8,816 bases of DNA from an uncultured Saprospiraceae bacterium (lineage in GTDB: Bacteria > Bacteroidota > Bacteroidia > Chitinophagales > Saprospiraceae), in contig CALDEN010000369.1 of NCBI GenBank assembly GCA_937942405.1, forward strand, positions 1 through 8,816, written 5' to 3'. Within the stretch, counting starts at the first letter, position 1, and the number at the start of each line of letters is the position of its first letter. A program made the translations under genes and the position numbers. Under the pieces are notes generated by a model, which was given only the letters and a program-made list of their open reading frames with translations, did not search any database and had not been told where the DNA came from. Below are positions 1-5,914 of this stretch, piece by piece.

Positions 1-415
1 ATATCGCCGTACCGAATAGAATGCCTAGTCCGCAGCTCGCGATCAGTTGTTTCATAAAGCCTGCAAAGCCGACGATGACCATGATCGCTCCGATTGCTAG
101 AATGATCTGTAAGATGATTCTAAAGAACTCGACTTCTTTGATTTTGGCCTCGAGCCATTCCATTTCATTTTTTGCATTAGAAGTGAGCTCGTTTTTAGAG
201 ATCTTTTTTAATCTTACTTTATAGAAGAGGTAACGATATCCGTAGTTGAATATATAGATCAGTCCATACCCGAGTAAGGTGTAAAATAGATAGGTATACT
301 GAGCAGCTACATCATCGGCAAAATAATAAAGCACCGTAAACGCGATACCGATACAGAGCATAACGATGCAGATCTGGATTTCCCGGGTATAGAATGAGTG
401 AGTACGCGTATGCAT
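1..415 (-). CDS. Unrecognised small multi-spanning membrane protein (C-terminus cut by window edge)
   Basis: This gene reads leftward and leaves the window at position 1, so only the first 138 residues are visible and the C-terminus is unknown. I do not recognise a family. The sequence shows two N-terminal hydrophobic segments at about residues 15-33 and 40-60. A charged, Lys/Glu-rich stretch at about 66-97 looks helical and cytoplasmic (KVRLKKISKNE...EAKIKEVE). A strongly hydrophobic segment follows at about 98-120, and a further one begins near 124. The ATG at 413-415 directly follows the TAA stop of the acylphosphatase gene (TAAATG), so the two are almost certainly co-transcribed and may be translationally coupled. 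No catalytic motif is visible. The reading frame stays open across all 415 bases, and its hydrophobic pattern supports a real gene. Function cannot be assigned. Confidence 0.8.
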   Translation of the reverse strand, partial: MHTRTHSFYTREIQICIVMLCIGIAFTVLYYFADDVAAQYTYLFYTLLGYGLIYIFNYGYRYLFYKVRLKKISKNELTSNAKNEMEWLEAKIKEVEFFRIILQIILAIGAIMVIVGFAGFMKQLIASCGLGILFGTAI

Positions 416-685
416 TTATCTGATGATTTTGAATGAGGTAAAGGTACTGACTGCGGCTTCTGCAACATCCATTTTGTCCACTCGGCCGTGATTAGGACCT
501 GTCTTGCAGTTGAGTAGAAAAGCTTCCATATCGGACTTAGTTCCTAGAGCCATGATCTCTACAGTACCATCCTCATTATTTTGGACCCATCCAGAAATGG
601 TGTTTTTCTGTGCAGAGAGGAGGGTATGGTACCGATAACCGACCCCCTGGACGCGACCATGTACGATAATATGCTTAGCGATCAT
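416..685 (-). CDS. acyP: Acylphosphatase
   Basis: This is a small cytosolic enzyme that hydrolyses the carboxyl-phosphate bond of acylphosphates to a carboxylate and phosphate. From the ATG at 685 the product has 89 residues, normal for the family. The signature is intact: HGRVQGVGYR at residues 9-18, with R18 as the expected phosphate-binding arginine, and GWVQNNEDGTVE at 32-43, with N36 as the expected catalytic asparagine. An in-frame TTG at 718 would add 11 residues. I reject it because the core fold should begin just before the IIVHGRVQG strand and because a promoter match overlaps that upstream segment. The stop abuts the ATG of the next gene on the same strand, an unknown membrane protein, so the two form an operon. 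The physiological substrate of bacterial acylphosphatases is usually unclear, and nothing here resolves it. Confidence 0.95.
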   Translation of the reverse strand: MIAKHIIVHGRVQGVGYRYHTLLSAQKNTISGWVQNNEDGTVEIMALGTKSDMEAFLLNCKTGPNHGRVDKMDVAEAAVSTFTSFKIIR

Positions 686-690
686 AGACC

Positions 691-719
691 CAAAAATACA
701 CCTAAGTCCGGAAGTCAAA
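691..719 (-). promoter_or_regulatory. Candidate Bacteroidota promoter for the acylphosphatase operon
   Basis: Read on the minus strand, TTTG at 719-716 is followed after 17 bases by TATTTTTG at 698-691. This matches the Bacteroidota primary sigma factor consensus, a TTTG or TTG -33 element and a TAnnTTTG -7 element, with a spacer at the short end of the accepted range. Transcription would be expected to start about 5 to 7 bases beyond the -7 element, at or next to the ATG at 685, giving a leaderless or almost leaderless mRNA. The motif match is seen directly; the start site is inferred. Confidence 0.5.
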
Positions 720-735
720 TAATTCTACTTTAGCT

Positions 736-756
736 TATTTAGATTAAATCAAAATA
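736..756. promoter_or_regulatory. 21-bp inverted repeat, candidate operator for feoAB
   Basis: The arms TATTTAGATT (736-745) and AATCAAAATA (747-756) flank a central A at 746. Nine of the ten arm positions pair, the exception being 741/751. The repeat ends 3 bases before the feoA -7 element and covers the place where a -33 element would lie, so a bound protein would block transcription. Ferrous iron operons are typically repressed by Fur or DtxR/MntR-type metalloregulators. The repeat does not fit the enterobacterial Fur consensus in register, so I do not name the regulator. High AT content raises the chance of a fortuitous repeat. Confidence 0.45.
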
Positions 757-758
757 GT

Positions 759-766
759 TACTTTTG
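759..766 (+). promoter_or_regulatory. Candidate -7 promoter element for feoAB
   Basis: TACTTTTG at 759-766 is an exact match to the Bacteroidota -7 consensus TAnnTTTG and lies 24 bases before the feoA ATG. That predicts a start near 771-774 and a leader of about 20 bases. No TTG or TTTG lies at the expected -33 distance; the region there is TTATTTA. The promoter may therefore be weak or depend on a regulator. The inverted repeat at 736-756 sits immediately upstream. Confidence 0.5.
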
Positions 767-790
767 CTCACTAGAACTTACCCCTAGCTG

Positions 791-1006
791 ATGAATTTAA
801 ATGAAGGTGAACGAGCTTTAATCATTTCCATAAATGGGAGTCTAGAGTTTAAAAACTTTTTACTCAGTAATGGGATCGCTCTCGGATCAGTCGTGACTAA
901 GAATTATAGTCCTTCCTACGCTAGATTGATCAATTTTACGATATGTGGCAAAATGCTGTCGCTCAATAAAAAAGACTTTGATCTCCTAGACCTAGTAAAG
1001 ATTTAA
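791..1006 (+). CDS. feoA: FeoA-family ferrous iron transport accessory protein
   Basis: FeoA is a small cytosolic SH3-like protein required for FeoB-dependent Fe(II) uptake; it is thought to contact FeoB, but its exact role is not settled. The 71-residue product follows the FeoA pattern. An N-terminal LNEGERALIISI strand is followed by a KNFLLSNGIALGSVV segment (21-35), equivalent to the family's 'L..lGi.pG..v' turn. The C-terminal part has the ICGKMLSLNKKDFDLLDLVKI layout (51-71) that matches the family's 'laLr..eA..I.V' ending. It is slightly shorter than the usual 75-85 residues. The start at 791 is the only reasonable one, because an in-frame TAG lies at 785-787. No Shine-Dalgarno sequence is present, as is normal in this phylum. 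feoB begins two bases after the stop, so the pair forms an operon. Confidence 0.9.
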   Translation: MNLNEGERALIISINGSLEFKNFLLSNGIALGSVVTKNYSPSYARLINFTICGKMLSLNKKDFDLLDLVKI

Positions 1007-1008
1007 CC

Positions 1009-2973
1009 ATGTCAGAAATCGCACTAGTAGGTAAGCCCAATTCTGGAAAAAGTAGCCTCTTCAATCTCATTACTGGCCTCAATCAAAAAATAGCCAATTA
1101 TAGTGGAGCTACCGTAGAGAGTAAGGTAGGAGCATTCCATAGCCATAAAATTATAGATCTTCCGGGTCTTAATTCCTTAAGGACAGTAAGTGCTGAGGAA
1201 GAGATATCCAGAGATCAGATACTGGAATATGCCGAGAATAAAAGTCCGATAATCTTCGTCTGTAATGGGATGCAGCTAGAGGACAACCTATTGCTCTTCT
1301 CTGAGATCGCAGACCTTCAGATCCCGGCCTTGTTACTTATAAATTTTAAAGACGACCTTGATAAAAACCATATCAAAGTCGATCAGAGTCTTCTGGCTGA
1401 TACCATCGGTTGTCCAGTCGTTATGATGAACTCCAGAAATGGAGATGGGGTAGACGATCTTTTAAAAGCGATCAATAAAAAGACCTTCAGTATTCCTAAT
1501 GCTGTATGTCGTAGTCTTTATGACGAATTTGAAGGGGATTCACTGGTCAATAAATATGCTGATCGGATATCTAATTTTGCAATATGTGATACACAGTTGG
1601 ATCAAGATGATTTTTTCAAAAGACAAAAAATAATCGGATCTATTGTCCGGAATTGTATCAGCACATTATCCAATAGGCAAAATTTCCTTGCGTCTACTAA
1701 GAAATGGGATCGTTTTTTATTGCATCCGGTATTCGGTATTGCAACGTTCTTATTAACGATGCTGATCATCTTTCAAGCAGTATTTTACTTTGCAGGGATT
1801 CCGATGGACTGGATAGATCTGGGCTTTTTAAAGCTGAGTGAGTGGAGTAGAGGTATGCTCGGAGATTCATGGCTCGGAAATATGGTCTGCGATGGAATCA
1901 TTCCAGGTCTCGGAGGGGTACTGATCTTTATACCGCAGATAGCGATCTTGTTTTTCTTGCTCGGTATATTAGAGCATTCGGGCTATCTGTCGCGTATATC
2001 GTTTATTAGTAACCGTTTATTGAGCAAGTTTGGTTTGAGTGGGCAGAGTGTAATTCCACTCATGTCTAGCTGGGCATGTACGATACCTGCGATAATGAGT
2101 GCTCGGATGATTAATAATCCCAGAGAACGACTAGCCGTTATCATGGCATCTCCACTGATGACCTGTAGTGCTAGATTGCCGGTATATACCATCCTGATTG
2201 CGATTATGTTTCCGGGGGAGGATAGTGGCTTTTTTAATTTACAAGGTGTTTTACTTTTGGGATTATACCTACTCGGAGTAGTAGCGACCTTGGTGATGGC
2301 CTATTTTGTTAATAGGCGAGCGACAGTGGAGAGCACTGATTTATGGTCCTTAGAACTACCTGTATACCGTATACCTAACTGGCGTAATGTTTTTTACAAC
2401 GTATATCTTAAGACTAAGGCTTTTGTAATCGATGCTGGGAAAGTCATATTCGTCGTATCGATGATCTTATGGTTTTTGGCGGGTCACAGCCCAAAATCTG
2501 AGAGTTTTTTTGAAAAAGAATTGGCTACAGCCAAAATGACCAATCCTTCTATATCCATGGATGCGGTAAAGTTAGAGTACTCCTATGCAGGATATATGGG
2601 TAAGCTTATCGAGCCTGCTATAAAACCACTAGGGTATGACTGGAAGATGGGGATAGCCATCATATCATCCTTTGCTGCGAGAGAGGTGTTTGTAGGATCA
2701 CTCGCCACGATCTATAGTGTAGGATCTGATGAAGAAGACCTGATAAAAAATCGACTAGAAAAAGAGATTAATACAGAGACAGGAGAGCGGAGATATAATA
2801 ATGCAACCATCATTTCCTTACTGCTGTTTTATGCATTTGCACTGCAGTGTATGAGTACCATGGCGATCGTGAGGAGAGAGACCAATTCATGGAAATATCC
2901 ACTCGTACAATTTGTGGTTATGCTAGTCCTTGCGTATGTTTCCGCATTTATAGGATACCGATTATTCTTATAA
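1009..2973 (+). CDS. feoB: Ferrous iron transport protein B (G-protein-coupled Fe(II) permease)
   Basis: FeoB moves Fe(II) across the inner membrane. The N-terminal G domain is complete: G1 GKPNSGKS (8-15), G2 threonine T35 in YSGATVE, G3 DLPG (50-53), G4 NFKD (112-115) and a G5-like NSRNGDG (141-147). A helical spacer follows (about 165-235), then the permease, which starts near HPVFG at 240. The two gate segments are present: SSWACTIPAIMSAR (353-366, C357) and MTCSARLPVY (384-393, C386). FAAREVFVG (555-563) and ALQCMSTMAIVRRE (611-624, C614) follow. Hydrophobic segments lie at about 241-262, 300-322, 375-402, 411-434, 472-491, 547-571, 600-620 and 631-652. At 654 residues it is shorter than the E. 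coli protein. The gate has ACTIPAI where enterobacterial FeoB has GCNVPAI; I believe this is a Bacteroidota variant rather than a defect. The gene is coupled to feoA two bases upstream. Confidence 0.96.
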   Translation: MSEIALVGKPNSGKSSLFNLITGLNQKIANYSGATVESKVGAFHSHKIIDLPGLNSLRTVSAEEEISRDQILEYAENKSPIIFVCNGMQLEDNLLLFSEIADLQIPALLLINFKDDLDKNHIKVDQSLLADTIGCPVVMMNSRNGDGVDDLLKAINKKTFSIPNAVCRSLYDEFEGDSLVNKYADRISNFAICDTQLDQDDFFKRQKIIGSIVRNCISTLSNRQNFLASTKKWDRFLLHPVFGIATFLLTMLIIFQAVFYFAGIPMDWIDLGFLKLSEWSRGMLGDSWLGNMVCDGIIPGLGGVLIFIPQIAILFFLLGILEHSGYLSRISFISNRLLSKFGLSGQSVIPLMSSWACTIPAIMSARMINNPRERLAVIMASPLMTCSARLPVYTILIAIMFPGEDSGFFNLQGVLLLGLYLLGVVATLVMAYFVNRRATVESTDLWSLELPVYRIPNWRNVFYNVYLKTKAFVIDAGKVIFVVSMILWFLAGHSPKSESFFEKELATAKMTNPSISMDAVKLEYSYAGYMGKLIEPAIKPLGYDWKMGIAIISSFAAREVFVGSLATIYSVGSDEEDLIKNRLEKEINTETGERRYNNATIISLLLFYAFALQCMSTMAIVRRETNSWKYPLVQFVVMLVLAYVSAFIGYRLFL

Positions 2974-3069
2974 TTTTCAGGAGTACGATCGATAGGGGAG
3001 GGGACTTTTCTCGGTAGTATAGCTGAAAACCAGCACTGATGATGGTACTCGGATAATCCATAAAAACAA

Positions 3070-3103
3070 AAAAAGGAAACCAGATTGCTCTAGTTTCCTT
3101 TTT
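3070..3103. terminator. Bidirectional intrinsic terminator hairpin
   Basis: AAAAGGAAAC (3071-3080) pairs with GTTTCCTTTT (3093-3102), and one more A-T pair at 3070/3103 gives an 11-bp perfect stem with a 12-base loop. On the plus strand the stem ends in five Ts (3099-3103), which suits feoB transcripts. On the minus strand it ends in a longer T-rich run interrupted once by G (complement of 3062-3074). The hairpin can therefore stop transcription from both sides, as expected between convergent genes. Confidence 0.8.
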
Positions 3104-3147
3104 AACTTTCAGGCCGTTTACTGTCCAGCCTGTAATCAATCAAATAA

Positions 3148-3194
3148 AATAGAAGAGGGAACTGTTTTTGGGATAAGACCCCTCTTACGCTATT
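3148..3194 (-). terminator. Candidate terminator of the thioredoxin-SPOR gene
   Basis: AAGAGGG (3153-3159) pairs with CCCTCTT (3180-3186). The outer segments AATAG (3148-3152) and CTATT (3190-3194) extend the stem past a three-base bulge, leaving a loop of 20 bases. Read on the minus strand, the stem starts three bases after the stop codon at 3198 and is followed by a T-rich tail (TTATTTG, complement of 3141-3147). The loop is long and the tail imperfect, so this is less certain than the hairpin at 3070-3103, which would act as a backup. Confidence 0.5.
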
Positions 3195-3197
3195 ATA

Positions 3198-4022
3198 TTA
3201 TTGTACGATAGATTCTCTGTTAAAATCTCTTTTGATTATTTTTCTGTAGCCTTCTGCCTCCTCCATGGTTTCAAACTCACCCATCATTATTTTATATCGC
3301 ACTCCACCATTATGGTAATCATTCAATACGATGATAGGATCCATAAATTCTTCTTTAAGACCATTTACAGTTTTGAATGCGTTTTCGTAATCATCGAAGA
3401 CGCCCATTTGTAGTCTGAAGATTCGATTGGCGTTAGAGGATGCATAACCATCTAGTAATGCTTTATTATCGAACTGCGTATTTTGTTGAGTCGTCGTCTT
3501 TTTGGTACCCTGTTGAGACGGAGAGGTATTCGTTGAATACGTGATCTGTACCTTATTTGCCGAACTGTTGTGAGATTCTAGTATATCCAGTAATCTATTA
3601 GCTGGCATGGTTTCCTCTATACGATCTATAAGTTTTCCTTTGGAATTAAAGATGAGCATAGTAGGGAGGTATTGTACATCATATTTAGTCTTTAGCTCAA
3701 AACCTTCGATCTCATCGATATCCATTTTGAGAGCTACGTAACTACTATTCATCAAGCCCGCTATTCTACTATCACTAAATGTAGTTTGGTCCATCCACTT
3801 GCATGGTAAGCACCAGTTAGCGTAAAAATCGAGGAAAAATAGCTTTCCTTCAGATCCTGCTTTGGTCTTGGCCGTATCAAAATCACCATTGAAGAAATCC
3901 ACTGAACTAGGACCTCCTATATTGTTGGCATAAGTGGTGGTTTGCATGGCTGTTGCAAATATTGCGGTCAATAAAAATGCTTTTAGAGTCATTTTCGAAA
4001 TATTTAAATTCAGACTTTTCAT
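3198..4022 (-). CDS. Exported thioredoxin-like protein with C-terminal SPOR domain
   Basis: From the ATG at 4022 the product has 274 residues. A signal peptide is visible: MTLKAFLLTAIFATAM followed by a likely cleavage after TYA (residue 32). A thioredoxin-like domain spans about 38-152, with FYANWCLPCKWM giving a CxxC pair at C71/C74 and YLPT providing the cis-proline P120. A Ser/Thr/Gln-rich linker follows (about 160-197). A SPOR-like domain fills about 200-274, with the two half-repeats FRLQMGVFDDYENAFKTVN and RYKIMMGEFETMEEAEGYR. SPOR domains bind peptidoglycan lacking stem peptides at division sites, so the protein is inferred to perform thiol-disulfide chemistry in the periplasm near the septum. 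The frame is open upstream, with a TTG at 4091 and an ATG at 4073, but those starts put a charged extension before the signal peptide. The ATG at 3992 is also possible. The gene is monocistronic and faces fabH divergently. Confidence 0.88.
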   Translation of the reverse strand: MKSLNLNISKMTLKAFLLTAIFATAMQTTTYANNIGGPSSVDFFNGDFDTAKTKAGSEGKLFFLDFYANWCLPCKWMDQTTFSDSRIAGLMNSSYVALKMDIDEIEGFELKTKYDVQYLPTMLIFNSKGKLIDRIEETMPANRLLDILESHNSSANKVQITYSTNTSPSQQGTKKTTTQQNTQFDNKALLDGYASSNANRIFRLQMGVFDDYENAFKTVNGLKEEFMDPIIVLNDYHNGGVRYKIMMGEFETMEEAEGYRKIIKRDFNRESIVQ

Positions 4023-4300
4023 ATTACTGATATTTTTAAATTTTAATTGATTGATTATTAGTCTCCTACCCATATCCAAATAAGGTGCCAATACATTAGT
4101 GATTTCTGTAATATGAAAGTTATTGCTTAAGTATTAACGATTTGTATAGGTGTAAATCATTATATATCAGTTATTAATACATGTGTAAAAGTATAAATGT
4201 TAAAATTTAATATTAGCGTAGGGGTATATTTTAGAGTCCTTATAACTAGTGGATATTTAGAATTTAACTACCTTCAAAGCACTTTTAATCGATTACTACT
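4023..4300. other. AT-rich divergent intergenic region upstream of fabH
   Basis: These 278 bases separate the start of the thioredoxin-SPOR gene from that of fabH and must hold promoters for both. I see no gene. On the plus strand TATATTTT (4225-4232) matches seven of eight positions of the -7 element TAnnTTTG, but no TTG lies at the right distance. On the minus strand TAACTTTC (complement of 4115-4122) is similarly imperfect. Two imperfect inverted repeats lie here, at 4119-4138 and 4196-4214. Neither resembles an operator I know, and the AT-richness makes chance repeats likely. Confidence 0.6.
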
Positions 4301-5290
4301 ATGCCATTATTTTCAGCAGCAATTACAGGTGTTGCCTCATACTTACCGGAAGGAATCCTTACTAACAAGGACTTAGAGCAGATGGTTGACACCAATGATG
4401 AGTGGATTACCTCCAGAACTGGGATCAAGCAAAGACACATATTAAAGGAACCTGGAAAGGCGACTTCTGATATGGCTGCAGGAGCGGTAAAGCGTCTATT
4501 AGAAAAGACCAATACAGATCCTTCGGAGATCGAGATGGTTATATGTGCCACAGTGACTGCAGATTATAATTTTCCAGATTGTGCTAATCTTACAGCAACT
4601 AAGTGTGGGATAAATAATGCATTCTGCTATGATATAAATGCAGCATGCTCAGGATTCCTATATGCACTGACCACTGGATCTAAGTTCATCGAAACAGGAT
4701 CACTCAAAAAAGTAATCGTTATCGGTGCAGATAAGATGTCCAGTATCGTAAACTATGAAGATCGTACAACCTGTGTGATATTCGGAGATGGAGGAGGTGC
4801 AGTATTACTAGAACCCAACGAGGAGGGTTATGGTATGAAGGACTTTGTATTTAGAGGAGATGGCTCAGGAGTCGAGTTTCTGTACCAGAAAGGAGGTGGA
4901 TCGATGTATCCTGCATCAGAAGAGACGGTGGCTAACAAAGAACACTATGTATTCCAGAATGGAAGACCGGTTTTTAAGGCAGCGGTGACGGGGATGACGA
5001 CTACAGTCAAAGAAATATTAAAAAGAAACGATTTAAGCTTAGATGATATAACCTGGTTAGTGCCGCACCAGGCAAATCTCAGAATTATAGATTCAGTAGC
5101 CAGCATGCTCGATTTTCCCAAGGAACGAGTAATGCAGACCATAGAGATGTATGGAAACACTACTGCGGGAACCTTACCATTATGCTTAAATGACTACGAA
5201 GATCGCCTCAAAAAAGGAGATAAAGTATTGCTCACCGCATTTGGAGGAGGATTCACTTGGGGTACATCATATTTGACTTGGGCATATTAG
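4301..5290 (+). CDS. fabH: 3-oxoacyl-[acyl-carrier-protein] synthase III (KAS III)
   Basis: KAS III starts type II fatty acid synthesis by condensing an acyl-CoA primer with malonyl-ACP in the cytosol. The 329-residue protein has normal length. The catalytic triad is complete: C116 in NAACSGF, H256 in VPHQANL and N286 in YGNTTAG. Other family landmarks are the early substrate-pocket segment DEWITSRTGIKQRH (33-46), FGDGGGAVLL (161-170) and the C-terminal LTAFGGGFTWG (311-321). The start at 4301 places the first strand (AAITGVASYLPE) where the family expects it. The gene leads a cluster with efp, accB and accC, with a 52-base gap before efp. plsX and rpmF, which often precede fabH in other bacteria, are absent because the upstream gene is divergent. 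Primer preference cannot be read from the sequence; branched or acetyl primers are both possible. Confidence 0.97.
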   Translation: MPLFSAAITGVASYLPEGILTNKDLEQMVDTNDEWITSRTGIKQRHILKEPGKATSDMAAGAVKRLLEKTNTDPSEIEMVICATVTADYNFPDCANLTATKCGINNAFCYDINAACSGFLYALTTGSKFIETGSLKKVIVIGADKMSSIVNYEDRTTCVIFGDGGGAVLLEPNEEGYGMKDFVFRGDGSGVEFLYQKGGGSMYPASEETVANKEHYVFQNGRPVFKAAVTGMTTTVKEILKRNDLSLDDITWLVPHQANLRIIDSVASMLDFPKERVMQTIEMYGNTTAGTLPLCLNDYEDRLKKGDKVLLTAFGGGFTWGTSYLTWAY

Positions 5291-5314
5291 CAGTAAATAG
5301 TTGCTGTTTAAATT

Positions 5315-5322
5315 TATATTTG
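5315..5322 (+). promoter_or_regulatory. Candidate internal promoter (-7 element) for efp-accB-accC
   Basis: TATATTTG is an exact match to the Bacteroidota -7 consensus TAnnTTTG and lies in the 52-base gap between fabH and efp, 20 bases before the efp ATG. It would give a leader of roughly 14 bases. No TTG lies 17 to 23 bases upstream; the nearest, at 5301-5303, is only 11 bases away. The promoter may therefore be weak or the match fortuitous. Confidence 0.4.
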
Positions 5323-5342
5323 CGACAATAAAAACGAATTAG

Positions 5343-5909
5343 ATGGGTAGTTTATCAGAAATGAAAAATGGCTTATGTATAAGACATAGCAATGATATTT
5401 ATAAAGTGGTAGAGTTTCTACACGTAAAACCAGGTAAAGGCCCTGCTTTTGTGCGTACAAAATTAAAGAGTATTACAAATGGCAAAGTAGTGGATAACAC
5501 GTGGCCATCTAGTCATAAGATCGATATCGTACGTATCGAGCGTAGAAAATTTCAGTTTCTTTATAAAGATGATATGGGATTTCATTTCATGGATAATGAG
5601 ACATACGATCAGTCTGCTCTCAATGAGAACATGATCGACAATCCCAAATTGTTAAAAGAAGGTATGAATGTTGAAGTATTGTTTGATTCAGATAACGATC
5701 TTCCGCTTACCTTAGAGATGCCACAGTATATCATATTAGAAGTAACCTATACTGAGCCAGGATTAAGAGGAGATACGGCCACTAACGTGTCCAAGCCTGC
5801 TACTGTAGAGACAGGAGCAGAAATTAAAGTGCCTATATTTATAAATACAGGTGATAAAGTAAAAGTGGATACCAGAGATGGTTCCTATGTAGAAAGAATT
5901 AAATCATAG
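5343..5909 (+). CDS. efp: Translation elongation factor P
   Basis: EF-P binds between the ribosomal P and E sites and relieves stalling at consecutive prolines. The 188-residue product has the three-domain length of the family. The KOW-like N-terminal domain carries the loop HVKPGKGPAFVRTK (27-40), and its tip lysine K32 is the position that is lysylated in E. coli. The central domain follows, with ERRKFQFLYKDDMGFHFMD near 66-84. The C-terminal OB domain ends with EIKVPIFINTGDKVKVDTRDGSYVERIKS, the family's usual ending. The start at 5343 gives MGSLSEMKNGLCI, close to the usual start of EF-P (..ADIRNGMCI). No modification enzyme is encoded in the window, so whether K32 is modified cannot be judged. 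accB begins five bases after the stop, so translation is probably coupled. Confidence 0.97.
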   Translation: MGSLSEMKNGLCIRHSNDIYKVVEFLHVKPGKGPAFVRTKLKSITNGKVVDNTWPSSHKIDIVRIERRKFQFLYKDDMGFHFMDNETYDQSALNENMIDNPKLLKEGMNVEVLFDSDNDLPLTLEMPQYIILEVTYTEPGLRGDTATNVSKPATVETGAEIKVPIFINTGDKVKVDTRDGSYVERIKS

Positions 5910-5914
5910 ACTAC

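Larger units (their letters stand above)
2974..3197. other. Convergent intergenic region between feoB and the thioredoxin-SPOR gene
   Basis: This 224-base gap separates two genes that point at each other. Its right half holds two stem-loops, annotated separately as terminators. I see no gene in the left half (2974-3060). A minus-strand open frame across it begins with TTG, has no recognisable domain and runs through the 3070-3103 hairpin, so I do not call it. No repeat or mobile-element remnant is evident. Confidence 0.7.

Noticed and set aside
21..224. 67-residue plus-strand open frame at the left edge
   Set aside because: It is antisense to the better-supported membrane protein on the minus strand, whose frame is open from 415 to the edge and shows clear hydrophobic segments.
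686..718. TTG-initiated N-terminal extension of the acylphosphatase
   Set aside because: It adds 11 residues not expected for the fold, overlaps the predicted promoter, and an ATG at 685 fits the family start.
1983..2192. 69-residue minus-strand open frame inside feoB
   Set aside because: It is antisense to the FeoB gate region and has no independent support.
2948..3139. 63-residue minus-strand open frame between feoB and the thioredoxin-SPOR gene
   Set aside because: It starts with TTG, overlaps the feoB end, runs through the terminator hairpin at 3070-3103 and shows no recognisable domain or conserved start context.
4023..4091. TTG (4091) or ATG (4073) start for the thioredoxin-SPOR protein
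   Set aside because: Either would place a charged segment (MGRRLIINQLKFKN) ahead of the signal peptide. The ATG at 4022 gives a conventional exported N-terminus. The ATG at 4073 cannot be fully excluded without comparison to relatives.
4945..5160. 71-residue minus-strand open frame inside fabH
   Set aside because: It is antisense to the conserved active-site region of FabH and shows no domain or start signal.
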